Origin: Verticillium longisporum | Lineage: Eukaryota > Ascomycota > Sordariomycetes > Glomerellales > Plectosphaerellaceae | DNA: 64,000 nucleotides | NCBI GenBank assembly: GCA_019188255.1 | Contig: JAETXT010000012.1 | Location: 310,001-374,000 of the forward strand | Direction: 5' to 3' | Part shown: positions 43,677 through 54,599 of the stretch, piece after piece | Layout of the letters: each line of letters starts with the position of its first letter | How positions within the stretch are numbered: the stretch's first letter is position 1 | Position numbers and translations under genes: made by a program | The notes under the pieces: generated by a model | What the model saw: the letters and a program-made list of their open reading frames with translations, nothing else | Database searches by the model: none | What the model was told of the DNA's origin: nothing

Positions 43677-44232
43677 ATGGAGCAGTCCGACGTGCTCGTG
43701 TGGTTTCAAAGCGAGGGTGTCGACGAGGACATAATAGCCCACGTAGCCGCGCTTGCTTCTACCGTGACATACAGTGATACGACAGGGCCTGATGCCACTG
43801 TAGCTGCTTGTGCGGAGGACCCAGATCTCCCTCGCTAACAGACTTCATCACCGAACTTGTGGAGCGCCTTCAACTGACACCTTTGGAACTTATGGCATCG
43901 CGGGTCTATCTTGGCCTCTTTATCGATAAATTGTCCGAATTCGGGATAAAAAGACGTGGCCGGAGGTGCACAAATCATCTCGTTATCTTGAGTTGTCTGA
44001 TGGTTGCCAACAAATGCCAACGGGATCACGCGTTCGATAATCAAGTCTGGACTACCGTAAGTCAAATTTACGAAGGCGATCGGCAGATATTAGGGTTTCA
44101 GAAGCACGAAGTAAACATGGGCGAAAAAACCTGCTGGCCCTTCTGGATTGGAAGGTCGACATTGAGCCGGTGCGACTAACGGAAGAAGTCCAATTTTACT
44201 TGGCAATGAGCGACTTTTCACAGATGAAATAA
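43677..44232 (+). pseudogene. Pho80-type cyclin, frameshifted
   Basis: Core cyclin box (FITELVERLQLTPLELMAS, then RRGRRCTNHLVILSCLMVAN) with an intron (gtaagt at about 44058, ending tttcag at 44100) and tail (NLLALLDWKVDIEPVRL) to TAA 44230-44232. Cyclins of this group (Pho80/PCL) activate Pho85-like kinases in nutrient and cell-cycle control. The ATG at 43677 aligns with the left copy but is in a different frame from the cyclin box, so a small unrecognised intron or indel lies before 43848. The A6 run at 44124-44129 is one base short of the frame needed for LLDW. Called a pseudogene with reserve: one or two base corrections would give a full gene. Confidence 0.6.
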
Positions 44233-44847
44233 TGTCTTCGCATGTTCGCTGAAGAAAAATGCGTCAAATTGTAGCGTTCAAGGAAATTGAGAAAGCTGGC
44301 CTTCAGTAGACGTACGTTCGAAAAAGTGTGGACCACTACTCAACTTGGCTTCTGAAAGTGCGTGAGCATCCGTAGTGACTGTTAATGGCCTCCCAGACGG
44401 CAGAAAGATACAAATTAAAGAACGGACAGATCACATTACCCTAGGAAAACTGATAGTTGGAAACGAGAAGACGTCGTTTCTGCAAGATTTGCCGGGCTCG
44501 TGTGATCCATGGGTGGAACAAGGCAAACCTCTTGCCCTCCTAGAGTCGAACTTGTCATAATTTCATGTCCAATCAATGTCATCATACTAATACGTTTGAA
44601 TGATGAAACAGTCCAACGTAATGCTGACTCTTGATGAGGAACATTAACAACAATAAAAAGCAGCGAGCATCAGTAGCACGGTGTTTGGACAGGCATACAC
44701 GTTATTCGCGACTTTCGACGGATGACGGATGAGGACTTGCGTGGCTTACAGAATCAATGTATGAGATACAGTACTACTCACGATACGGCACCTTTCTGAT
44801 GGCACTCCAGATACTTCGCCCAGCGACATCCAAGGAGCCCAAACAGC
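44233..44847. other. Intergenic, no gene seen
   Basis: A 61-residue frame at 44375 has no recognisable motif and no clear left-arm equivalent. Confidence 0.4.
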
Positions 44848-46446
44848 CTACGAAGTCGCCCCGTCGTTCTTCCTCTCAAGCATGTCCCACACTTCAGGCG
44901 AAACCTCGATCGCCTTCATCTTCTTTGGAACATTCTGTCCGGCCAATTTCCTCCTCCCGATCACGATTTGATCTCCCTTCTTATTGCCCAGGATGTCGTT
45001 CAGAGTTGTGCGAGACGCAAGCTGCAGATGTTCCGTACCATCAACGAGAAACAGCACAAGGGACACCCTCTCGGCTTCATCGGATGCCACAAGAACTACA
45101 TTCATCTTGTCCAGTGTTATTCCCGGAAAGTCAGCCTTCGTGCCTGACGGCATGGCTACTTTGCCGAGTTGCCGAAAGCTTGCCTTGTGTCCTGCATAGC
45201 GACTGCCTTGCACGAGAAAGGCTCTCATGGATTCCGGATATTCCTTGTTCAACCCAGGTGCTGCAACCAGAAGCTGCCCTCTGTACACTTCGGTCACGAT
45301 CTGCCCGTCGAGTGGTTTGTTTTTCGAGCCCGTCTTCTGGTCCGGATCGGATACAAGCTGGATGAAACTACTTCCAACTTGTGCCGGATCCTTGGGCGGG
45401 TGCAGGGGCATGTCGAGGAGCCTTTTCGTATTGGTGCTCCAGAACAGACCCGGCTTCTTAGCGGGTGTGGTGGATCGACGACCTTCGGAGTCCGGCGGCG
45501 TTGCCATGCGTCTGTTCCGTGCTCTGTGCGTGGTCGAACGGGTAGGAGGCTTGTGCTGCTCTTCGTCACTCTCTTCCTCGTCCTCACTGCTTTCCTCTTG
45601 GCTCTCTCGATTACTCTTTGGGGACGTCCTCCTCCTCGGGCTGCCCTCCGACCTCGTCTTCTCGCTGCTTCGAAGGACGTACTTGTCAGTGCTTTGAAGC
45701 TCCTTCAAGTAGAGCGTGTCGTTGAGCCACGATAGACTGACGATAAGAGCACCGTTGTCACGCGCATACAAGATGTCTTTCTGAAGGGTATCGAATTGGC
45801 GTTGCGATGCACAGAGGTGGGTGGTCTTCCTTGTAACGCTCGTCTGATAACGCCCCCAAGGCGCGGATCTCCTTTTTCAACTGCTCCACGTTTTGGTCTT
45901 TAAGAGTGTCAATCACACAGATGTACATGTTTTCAAGGATTCGGCCCTTTTCTTTCTTCTTATGCCGCCCATTTTTTCTCAGATCGTCCTCGGATTGGTC
46001 GCCGGAGCCGTCGCCAGAGTTGTCGCCAGAGGCGTCGCCAGAGTCGTCGCTAGAGTCGTTGCCGGACTCACTGATGGCATCGTCGCCGGTCTGACTGTCG
46101 GAGATGTCCTCTTTGCTCTCGGCCTGCTGCTCGAGAAGGTACGGTGTGGTGTTGACCTTCGACCCGGACTTTGAGCACTTCTCGAGCCATTTCACATCGA
46201 CGATTTTACAGTCGTCCTGTTTTTGGCCTTCTTAACAAGGTCGGAGGGCTTATTGTACGACTCCCGGGTGGCTATGAGGTGCGTAATTTGTTTGGAGAAG
46301 GATTTCTTGTAGGTGCCTCCAAGCGTCTTGATATCCTTCTCGATCTGCTGGTGTGTTCGATTGAACTTGCCACAGACGGTGATAACGCAACCGGAGAGCG
46401 GCTTAGATGAATCGCCGTCCGTCTCACCTTTCTGCTTAGGGGCCAT
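44848..46446 (-). pseudogene. Two-BRCT-domain protein, frameshifted
   Basis: ATG 46446 (MAPKQKGETD). BRCT 1 (SGCVITVCGKFNRTHQQIEK, then LGGTYKKSFSKQITHLIATR) should end in VDVKWLEKC but leaves frame at an A5 run (T5 on plus, 46220-46224) one base short. The next frame carries that end, the Ser-Gly-Asp linker and BRCT 2 (NMYICVIDTLKDQN). It is shifted again at the C5 run 45853-45857. The last 307 codons (45771-44848) carry the BRCT 2 end, an acidic linker (EESSEDEEESDEE) and a conserved C-terminal region of unknown fold. BRCT domains bind phosphoproteins, usually in DNA-damage response. No nonsense codons occur, in contrast to the left copy. Two base corrections would give one frame of about 530 residues. 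Confidence 0.75.
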
Positions 46447-46535
46447 ATTGATTGTCTGTAGTGAATGGAACCAGAGGGGGCAAGTTGTGTCTGACAATTT
46501 TATGATGAGAGTCAACCTGGATGGAGCTGCGTGGG

Positions 46536-46541
46536 TTTATA
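46536..46541 (-). promoter_or_regulatory. TATA box of BRCT gene
   Basis: TATAAA on the minus strand 90 bp before ATG 46446; conserved at 49-54 in the left arm. Confidence 0.55.
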
Positions 46542-46600
46542 GGTCGATTGCGTTGCCTCGCAGCGAGCCCAGAAAAAGAAAACGAATTGTGGAAAGCAAC

Positions 46601-47000
46601 AGGCTAGTGCAAGTCAAAAGTCGCAACCGACATCTAGGGGATCTATTTTCAGTTCCGCCGAACGAATGTCAGAGGCGGCGATGAAAGAGAGCAAACGGAA
46701 CCGGATCAAGATCGAATGGAAGACGTGGGACGTTGAATCTATTGCGACAAAAAGCAAGGTTTCCATCTGGGCTGGAGGGCTTCACCAGAGCAACCCATCC
46801 ACACCGCAAGACACCCTGCTGGACACACATACTGTACTGTACAATACACGCAGACATCGCGAAAGTAGTGTCCGGTCATATGTTGAGCACAAGGCGCGTG
46901 GCGACGCGTGGAGACGCGTGCGGCAAGGCTCGTGGCTGCGATTCAGCATTGAAAAATCTATTCTAGGCAGCTTCATGTAGCCGTTTTCTCGCACTGCCCT
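46601..47000. other. Intergenic, no gene seen
   Basis: Overlapping frames on both strands at 46666-46994 show no motif. Homology to the left arm cannot be followed here because the window starts. Confidence 0.4.
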
Positions 47001-48988
47001 CTACGCCGCGTTTCTCTTGCCGGCCCACACCCTCTTGCCAGCACCCCTTCCGCCGGCCTGACCCGCAACGACGGCATCAATCGGTCGATGCGACCTCGGC
47101 TGATACTCGGACTCAACAAACTCGATGAACGTGCGGCCGCCCATGGCCGCAATGACACCAGCACGCATGCGCATGGTAAAATCTGGGTCTCCGCAATCTG
47201 AACCATATCAACAGGATTAGTCTCTGAAGCACCCAGCAGGCACGACGGCAGGGCAGAACGGTCACGTACTGATGACAATCATTTCGCCTCGCGTCCGTGT
47301 ACTCTTCTCTCGAATTCTGTTCGTCATCATCTCCATGACGTCTGCCCCGCCCGGCGCGGCAGAGGTGCACTTCCAGTAATCAGAAGGCTGGAATGGTCGG
47401 GGCCTGGAGGTGCGGGGGCCAGGATACAGACACCAGACCACAAGTAATCTCTGGAACGAGGCGGCGTCAGTACGACAATTGAATGTAGCACCGCATGTTC
47501 ACGTCATAGCAGCCACCCACGGGAAGAAGGACAGGGAGACTTACGTTGTTTGGGTCTAGACGCTGCAATGCAGAAAAGAAGCCGGCTGTCCATCTTTCCT
47601 GCTTCTCGTTCTCCAGCATCCACAACAGGTCGACTCGTTGCGTTTTGTCTTGGAAGAGCACACGCGACAGAGATGTTCGCTCCTTGCGAACCGTGTCCAG
47701 TCGACGTTGGAAGTTTTGTTGGTGCTCCCCGCCGCGCTCGCCGCGCTCAACATGAGCTCGGTCTCTTCCTGCTGCAGGCGCTGGATGTCTTTCTTGACTT
47801 CGCTATCGCTCTTCCGTCGCTCGGCGAGCTGCAGCGCATATGGCAGCACTCCGGAAATGCCCGCGCCTTTGGCCACCAGCATGACGTCCTCGTACTGGCG
47901 ATAGTCCGACTTCTGTCCGTAGGGACCGTCCAGCTTCAGCGCAGCGCCTTCCACCAGTCTCTCGAGCTGGCTCGCGAGTGTGCCATCGCGCGCCATGAGG
48001 AACGACATGGTGCGGACCCCATCCGGCGAGGCCAGATCGCCGGGCTTAAACCACAAGGGCTTCATCGCGTGGCCGTGAACGCCCGGCACGAGCGAGCGTG
48101 GGAAAGAGGCCGGAAAGTAGATGTTGAAATGATCGTCGGCCGAGGCCCGGATGGGCGCGTTCGCGTGCACGGTCACGAGGGCGACGTCGTCATCGAGTTC
48201 CAGTCGGAGCACGCGGACCGTGACCTGTCGATACCACCAGACGGCACGAACGCAAGCCGCAGCAATCCAGCAAGAACATCCCACCGTAATGAGCGCACGG
48301 CTTACGAGCGCGGGCAGAAGATAAGCATGCCACACCAGACCGGCCAATGCCGAGATTGCCAGGACGAGGTGGGTGACGAAGAAATAGCGGCCAAGACGCC
48401 GACGTGTTACACTCACAGACAACGGCAGAATGAGCATCAGCGTGCTGAGTCCCTGGCAAGATCTTAGTCTCTACTCTGTACAGCGCCGTTGGGCGAGTGA
48501 TAAGTGCCGCTTACGATGTATCCCGACGCGACAACGGCACCAGGCCTCGGCCGCAGAGCGAGGACCACGAAAGCGTGAAGCAACGCTTGAGCGATGGCGA
48601 CCCTGCCGATCCAGTGATGGACGAGGTTAACGGTACCGAGAGGTACGTTGCACAGGGAGGTGAGGACGTTCGTTCGAATGACGATGGAGAGGGGAACCAG
48701 ATTGACAAACGCAGCCACGCCTGCTTGTCTCTCCACCTCTCTCAGCGTGGGCAGGGCACTGAAGGGGTACAGCAGAAGGGCGATGTTTACGCCAGCGTAC
48801 AAGAGGACGGCCAGAGCCTCCCATCGGGTGGCACCCGTCCAGTGCTGCCGGCGGACGAGCAATGGATAGGCCAGATGCTGGGCGTAAAGCACGTGTACGT
48901 AGGAAAAGGCCTGCCGCAGAGGGCGGGCTACGAGGCGTGCAACTATGAGGGTATAGAAAGAAAGCATGTAGTAGTGCAAAGCCTCCAT
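47001..48988 (-). CDS. Ferric reductase (FRE family), possible frameshift
   Basis: Exons by inspection: 48988-48515, 48452-47545, 47450-47270, 47197-47001. All have GT-AG borders with matching phases. It is a membrane flavocytochrome that passes electrons from NADPH via FAD and two hemes to extracellular Fe(III). Both heme pairs with H-X13-H spacing are visible: HHWIGRVAIAQALLH in exon 1 and HLVLAISALAGLVWH in exon 2. The NADPH-binding part has LDGPYGQKSDYRQYEDVMLV, then GAGISGVLPY. The usual FAD motif (HPF.I) is not clear. Exon 2 changes frame at about 47663-47673, where one base is needed to reach RVLFQDKTQRVDLLWMLE; real break or assembly error. The start ATG is uncertain and the N-terminus looks short. 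Ferric reductases recur among Starship cargo. Confidence 0.75.
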
Positions 48989-49914
48989 TGTCGCAGTCGG
49001 CAGTGTTGTAGGGGCGAGGAGCGGAAGTGGCAAAGGGCACAATGGCAGATGGGCAGATAGAGGACCGCCTGAATGATGCCTGGTCGCCGCCCGGGCATGA
49101 TCCAGGTTTAAGGGGCTACATCAGATCCTATGGGGCGCTTGATGCATGCTGGGTGTGCTGCTGGGTGGGAGAGATGCCAAAGTTGACAACGCAATTGAAG
49201 CGACGCCAGGGCCCGTGACAGCACGGATCAAACCCACACTTGGTGTCAAGATGAGATTCAAGACGGCGCACCCAGGCGCCCTCTGTGACATGGCGCGTAC
49301 GCCGTTCCGATGGATAAGCGCCGATCGCAAGCGCCGGCCGTTACCTACAATGTCGAAAATGGCATCAAGATTGGAGGCTACCAGCGCCTGCTCAAAATAA
49401 ACAGGCGGCAACGACGGGCGATGGCCTGGACGTCTGCCTGACCAGTCCCGTGCGCCGGTCCCCCATGCGAAACGCCGTGTTGCCGCGCCCGTAGCCCCAC
49501 TCGCCTGTTTCGGCGGACCTGCTTCGGCGGCTGGATGTGAGATTGCAAAAGACGGAGGCCGGACCTGAACACCAACCGGACCGTGCGACGGCATTGCTTT
49601 CTAGACGCCGGGCCTATACAGTCGCCCCAAGTCGAGGAGGCTCCACGAAAATAGAACCACACAGCGCAAGCCCCCGGAACACCCGCAATGCTGCTGACGG
49701 GATTACCGCCGGCGACATAAATTCAACGACCCTCCATCGTTCCCTTCGTCCCTGTGTCACAAGGCAAAAAGCCAAAGGCGAAAGTCCAAAGAAATCAAAA
49801 CGCAGAAGCGGCTCGCAGCAATCAGGGTTCTTTCAAGCCAGGTTCTGTTATTGATTGTCCACCACTAAGCGTCACCCTGGTAGGTTGTCTCCGCACGAGG
49901 CCAGTTCTTCCACC
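48989..49914. other. Intergenic, no gene seen
   Basis: Divergent upstream region between the ferric reductase and the MADS-like gene at 49915. The frames here lack motifs. Confidence 0.4.
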
Positions 49915-50693
49915 ATGACGCGCGGGAAGAGCAACAAAGACTTTCGCAAAGGGTTCGAAAACCGAAAGACCGGCATCTTCAAGAAGTCGGACACGTTCTA
50001 CCGCTACTACAAAGCCAGAGTGGCGGTGCTGGTCATCGGCCACGATGGCCACCTCGAGGCCTACGAGTCTCAGCATGGTCTGATCCGAAGCTTGACGGCG
50101 TCTCCTATCCCACAAGAGACCATCTTGGGGCCCGACAACTTTGAGACGGTCGCAGCCAGGCACGCCATAACGCCAGCACCTAGCAGCCCGCCTGCGGCGG
50201 CCGCTTCGGCCGACTTGACAGGTTCGACTGACGCGGGCGACGCAGCCAACGCGGCTGACTTGGTCGTCAATGCAGTCGGATCTCCCCGTCGTCCTACTTT
50301 ACCTGTCTCTCGGGCAGCTCGAGCGACGGCGCGGAGTCCTATTCGAGCCTGGACGGAGAGCTGTCGGTGTCGCCTCAGGCGCCACTGGCCACCATGTCGG
50401 CAAGCAGCTCGTCGTCCAGTGGCCCCTTGTCGAGTGGTAGCAGCGGGAAGGACACAGATGAGACTGCTCCCATGTTCAACGAATATGACTTCGTCAACAT
50501 GGGAGACACAGTGTTCCCATCTATGTTTCTGGAAGGCGACATGGTAGGCACGACACGTCGGCAGCAGACTGAGATCTTCCCTGCCATGGGCATGTCTTAC
50601 GCTAAAGCCGCCGATACGGCACCACACGGGACCGAGTCATCACGTCGGAAACAAGCCCTGCTTTCGTTGGCGAACCGCTGTTTCCAGGTGTAA
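49915..50693 (+). pseudogene. Second MADS-box-like protein, frame break
   Basis: ATG 49915 opens a MADS-like domain (RGKSNKDFRKGFENRKTG, then IFKKSDTFYRYYKARVAVLV, residues about 2-55) in SRF order: basic helix with FENRKTGIFKK, then hydrophobic strands. An Ala-rich stretch follows. A Ser-rich, acidic C-terminal region (GSSSDGAESYSSLDGELS, then APMFNEYDFVNMGDTVF) continues in another frame to TAA 50691-50693. The change falls between about 50270 and 50310; I see no good GT-AG intron there, so it is a small indel or an atypical intron. It shares only the MADS fold with 38574-38998. Acidic Ser-rich tails are common in activation domains; that role is inference. Confidence 0.65.
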
Positions 50694-51322
50694 ACCTCTC
50701 TTGGGCAGGCATGGCATTGGTTGTGTGTGTAGGTTTCTTTAGGAGGTCACTTGGCCATGGAAGGAGTTCTTGGAGTTACTGAGTTCTATAGCTCATGGAT
50801 GCGGACCGTGTACACTATTCTTCCCAATACCGTCTGCTCTGTCAATACTCCACCGCTCTTCCGTAGTTGTATTACACCCCAAGATGATGACACCGTGTGT
50901 TGGCTGACCACAAGTGATGACGATCCCGGCTCGATGACGGCCGCGCCTCAGTGCAAGAACAGGATGCTGGCCGCGCGACTGCTGTTTGTCAAGGTCTAAT
51001 GTTTGCTTTCGACATTGTGGCACTTTGTACGGCGTCTGAGTCCGATTCAGGGCTGTAGGTGGCCTGACGTAAAGACGTGCGTAACTTGAATTTCATTGGC
51101 AGGAACAGACGCATGCCCGGGATTTGAGAATGGACCTTTCTAGAATGAATCTTCGAAGCCCAAATTCCCTATGTAAGATCAGACAGACAGTGTACCCACA
51201 CCTGCATCACAGCAGACGAGTACAAGAGATAAGACATGGCTCACTTCAGACGCAATTGGCTCACGTTCGGACGCGATTGACACAACCACACCGCGTGCAG
51301 CACCATATAACAGATCATCACC
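50694..51322. other. Intergenic, no gene seen
   Basis: Upstream region of the BRCT gene at 51323; short frames on both strands without motifs. Confidence 0.4.
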
Positions 51323-52558
51323 ATGATGAAGAACTTTAGCGTTGCTATCAACTGCCCCTTGCCAGCTGAGATATCGATCAAGGATGTCAAACGGGGCATC
51401 CAGAGGCTCAGCGGGACGTTCCATGAACGGGTCCTCTCAACCACCGACGTGTTATGCACTTCTGAGGATCGCGACCGAGATTCACCACAGACTCGCCTCC
51501 AGGTGGCACGGCAAGGCGGTGTCACTGTCTCTTTCGACTGGCTTCAAGATTCATTCGCAGCTGGCCGCTTTGTGGACCCCCTTGAATATCCCATCTCTCA
51601 AGAACCATGGACCCTTCGCGGGGAGGATGAGGAAAACAGTGAGACAGAAATTGAGGAAGAGAGCGAGGAAGAGAGCGAGGAAGAGAGCGAGGAAGAGAGC
51701 GAGGAAGAGAGCGAGGAAGAGAGCGAGGAAGAGAGCGAGGAAGAGAGCGAGGAAGAGAGCGAGGAAGAGAGCGAGGAAGAGAGCGAGGCGCAACGCGTGG
51801 AATGCTGTGGCAATATCACCATCCTACTCCGAATTCTCTACTTCCGTGTGATGAAGGCGGTCGAAAAAGAAACGGAGGGCGAGAGTGACGCAGAGCGCAT
51901 GGAATGCATTGACCATATCAATGCTATATTTCGTTGCTTAGAAGCTACCTTGTCGACAGCGGTTGGGGAAAACATGGAAGGCGAGAGTGAAGCAGATGAC
52001 GAAGAGAGTGACGAGAGTGAGGAGAGTGAGGAAGACCGTGAGGAAAGTGAGGAAGACCGTGAGGAAAGCGAGGAAGACCGTGAGGAAAGCGAGGAAGAAA
52101 CCACCCTGGCTCGATTCGACCCCGGGAGGCCTTTGTATAACTGTGGCATTGTCGTAGCCGACGAATCCCCTTATATGACCAAGGCGCAGCTTGAGAAAGA
52201 AGTCGTTCATCTTGGAGGGGTATCATTATTTAGTCTCTCGAAGGATACTACTCACTTTGTGGCCTCGCGAGCGACATACAACAAGCTTCCGCAAGCTGTC
52301 CTCTCGTACTTCCACAAAGTCTCCTTCGTCAATCATGGTTGGCTAGACGCCTGCTCGCAACAGGGCTCTCTAGTACATGTTGGTCCGTACATACACGACA
52401 GGCTGGACGAAGAAGAGAGCGAAGAAAGTGAAGAAGTGGACCGGGAGGAGGACGAAGACAAAAGCGAAGAGAGTGAAGAAGAGGACCGAGAGGAGGACGA
52501 GGACGAGAGCGAAGAGGAAGACAACACGAGTTATTTTCCTAGAGAATGGCGTAGCTGA
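51323..52558 (+). CDS. Two-BRCT protein with long Glu/Ser repeats
   Basis: An intact single-exon frame of 411 residues. BRCT 1 is residues about 4-90 (FSVAINCPLPAEISIKDVK, then TTDVLCTSED and the closing WLQDSFAAGRFVD). A Glu-Glu-Ser-Glu repeat follows (residues about 110-156). A helical stretch and a second Glu/Asp/Arg/Ser repeat come next (about 225-260). BRCT 2 is about 270-355 (YNCGIVVADESPYMTKAQ, then LGGVSLFSLSKDTTHFVASR, closing with VSFVNHGWLDAC). An acidic tail ends it. BRCT pairs usually bind phosphopeptides; acidic repeats may bind histones or basic proteins, and Ser within them are possible CK2-type sites. It is the first of three related genes at 51.3-55.3 kb. Confidence 0.8.
   Translation: MMKNFSVAINCPLPAEISIKDVKRGIQRLSGTFHERVLSTTDVLCTSEDRDRDSPQTRLQVARQGGVTVSFDWLQDSFAAGRFVDPLEYPISQEPWTLRGEDEENSETEIEEESEEESEEESEEESEEESEEESEEESEEESEEESEEESEEESEAQRVECCGNITILLRILYFRVMKAVEKETEGESDAERMECIDHINAIFRCLEATLSTAVGENMEGESEADDEESDESEESEEDREESEEDREESEEDREESEEETTLARFDPGRPLYNCGIVVADESPYMTKAQLEKEVVHLGGVSLFSLSKDTTHFVASRATYNKLPQAVLSYFHKVSFVNHGWLDACSQQGSLVHVGPYIHDRLDEEESEESEEVDREEDEDKSEESEEEDREEDEDESEEEDNTSYFPREWRS
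51653..51788 (+). repeat. 12-bp coding minisatellite (Glu-Glu-Ser-Glu)
   Basis: About eleven near-perfect copies of gaggaagagagc, all in frame, inside the BRCT gene. The near identity of units suggests recent expansion and likely length variation between strains. Long frames on the opposite strand (Leu/Phe/Ala or Ser/Leu repeats) are artefacts of this repeat. Confidence 0.95.
52009..52100 (+). repeat. 21-bp coding repeat in same BRCT gene
   Basis: Three to four units of gaggaagaccgtgaggaaag(c/t), in frame, encoding Glu-Glu-Asp-Arg-Glu-Glu-Ser. A further irregular acidic repeat lies at about 52405-52530. Confidence 0.85.
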
Positions 52559-53322
52559 TAGCTTACTCCTCGATTAGTTCATCAGTTGAAGGATACCTTC
52601 GATTGTTGCTTGTATCCGTGCGAATGTCGACGTGAAAGTGCTCCAGCATGAAGCGACCCCAGCATACTGACCTCATGTGTGATATCCGGGCCGGAGCCAA
52701 GACCGGCATGGCTGGTGATGAAGTAAAGATGCTTTGGCTTCCATCCATGAAGAAACGGTGAGCCTGGGGCGTAGAGCGCCACGCAATTCGTCAGAAATTG
52801 TCGTTTCCCTTGATCACCTTGATGAGCAAGGACTGCGTGAAAGCAGGCCAGCAGTGACAACTGCAGGACGCGGGAAAGCTTGGCAGGTCAGGCAGCATGA
52901 CGAAATCACGGAGGTTGGTTGGCGAGGGTATGAAGTAGAAAAACAAGTTCTATTCGGAAGCTGGTGTGTGCTGGGAGCAGCCGCCTTTGTAGAGAGATGT
53001 TCGTGATCTGCTCTTAAGCTGACCTGACGTGCCAGCACTCTTGGTTGCATGCGAATCCGCTCGCCCCTGTTTCGAGGACTAGACCTTCAGTAAGATCACA
53101 CACAGCAGTGGCTGGCACCAACAGAGACGCATGATGCTCGCTCAAGTTGACCATAGGCCTCTATCATCCTGACATTTCTTTTTCTCTTATCTGTTCCCTT
53201 GTTTTCGGCTGTGATATCCCCGTACTCAGCCATCCTCAGCTCGCCCCGTCTCTACGTCCTGTCTTCCCGGCTTTGCCTCCGTTTTGCCCTCTCCGCGTCT
53301 ACTTCGCGAGTCGATATATTCA
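52559..53322. other. Intergenic, no gene seen
   Basis: 3' side of two convergent BRCT genes. No supported frame. Confidence 0.4.
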
Positions 53323-53990
53323 TCACCAGGACAGTGGCAGGACATCAAGGTCCTCTTCTACCCTTCTTCCCTGCCTCAGGCATTCCACAAGCCACTGGTG
53401 GTTGACGAGATGGAAGGCCTTGTCCTCGTCGCTTTTCGCCCGATGGAGGACATTTTTCACGTAAATGCCTTGATGACGAATCTCCTCCTCGGTCGCGCAA
53501 AGGTGTGTCAGGGTGTGGATAGGCTCGCTAGCCTGATCGCAGATCCCGCCCAGATTGACGATATGCTCTTCGACAAGCTTGAAACCAGGAACGCCACGAG
53601 ATCGCGGATAGCTGGATGTGAAAGCGATCACGCACCCCCGCAACGGAGCGGCGTGTGCACACAATGCAGCAAGGTCGTAGTCGCAACTATTCACGAACCT
53701 GCCCTCGGCGTAAGAATCTGTAGCCAGCCCAGAGTGACAAGAACGATGTTCCTCGATCTTGCCATTCTGACATCGTGGCTCGAGGAATAGTACTGGCTCG
53801 GCTCGATGCAAACGTGCGTCGTTGTCGAGCCGACATGCTTTTGATAGGTCCCGCCGAGCGACTGAATCCAAAGCTTCGTGAGTTCCATACTCACCTGTTG
53901 CGGAAGTGGACAGGCAATCACGACCTTGACCAGACCTGTGAAGCATTCGTCTGTCGCCTCGTGGACGAGAAGCGGAAGTGGGGCACTCAT
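53323..53990 (-). pseudogene. Two-BRCT protein, single-base frameshift
   Basis: From ATG 53990: BRCT 1 (LVKVVIACPLPQQVSMELTK, then LGGTYQKHVGSTTTHVC) closes with LGWLQ and leaves frame. The other frame continues DSYAEGRFVNS, exactly what the paralogues have after WLQ (WLQDSFAAGRF at 51323, WLQGSYDQGKF at 54600). One base missing at about 53718 explains it. BRCT 2 then reads LRGCVIAFTSSYPRSRG, then LGGICDQASE and a close at VNHQWLVECLRQG, ending at 53323. The corrected protein would be about 220 residues. Upstream and opposite in strand to its closest relative at 54600. Confidence 0.7.
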
Positions 53991-54599
53991 GACGTGTGAA
54001 CGGCCCTGCTCTGCGCTACGAATGTCTGTGTGTGCTTCTGACCGGCAGCCGACTGCAAGACACGTACCGTCCGCGCCTCACCACATACCTTAAGGAGCGC
54101 GAAAAAATGCCTGACAGTACAAGCCTAACTTTGGCAAGCAAATTGCGAACAACGCTGTCCAACGCGCGTCCGATCCGAACCTGAATCAGACAGCACATGG
54201 TCTGTGCGCTCACTGTCGTTGCCCGTCGGCCAATGCCTGCTTTTGTCCGCTCGGCGGACCGGGTCTAATCGCTCAAGTCGCCTTTGGCTTTTCACCATTC
54301 GTTTCGGCGCGCGCAAGCCACTAAATCCATCTAAGAAAATCACGACTGGCTTCCTGCTCGTCATTTAGCGGCCATGGTCGAAATACACTTCTGCGTGATG
54401 GGTTTGCGGCGAGTAGAAGGGCAAAGAGAGTGTCTGTTTCTGTACATGTACAGCGTATGTCTATAAGGTGAGGGCTGGTCGCGAATGCGCGTCAAGGATC
54501 GCCCGACTGCCAGCCTGCCAGCTGAAGACTGCCCGACTGTATTCAAAGACTGCACGGCCGCCAGGCCATGGCCTACTAATATTCCCGCATCAATTTGAC
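53991..54599. other. Divergent intergenic region between two BRCT genes
   Basis: Probably contains the promoters of the genes at 53990 (minus) and 54600 (plus). No clear TATA seen; no gene supported. Confidence 0.4.

Larger units (their letters stand above)
34775..46600 (+). repeat. Right arm of large inverted duplication
   Basis: Mirror copy of 1-11670, starting at tgcggattcagatggtct and still homologous around 46590, where the left arm runs off the window. It contains a full captain-like gene near its inner end, then MADS-like, chromo-like, F-box, coiled-coil, cyclin and BRCT genes. Nonsense changes of the RIP type are not evident here. Instead several genes have single-base shifts in short homopolymers. 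The true extent to the right is unknown. Confidence 0.85.

Noticed and set aside
1..46600. The arms as terminal inverted repeats of one large transposon
   Set aside because: Each arm is a multi-gene block with its own recombinase, and the arms are about 80% identical in protein, far too diverged and gene-rich for simple terminal repeats. Two separate element copies fit better.
46666..46980. 104-residue plus-strand frame
   Set aside because: No motif, and equally long frames exist on the other strand; it is in the upstream region of the BRCT gene.
51551..52227. Long minus-strand frames of Leu/Phe/Ala, Ser/Leu and His/Pro repeats
   Set aside because: They are the reverse side of the acidic coding minisatellites in the BRCT gene at 51323 and have no independent support.
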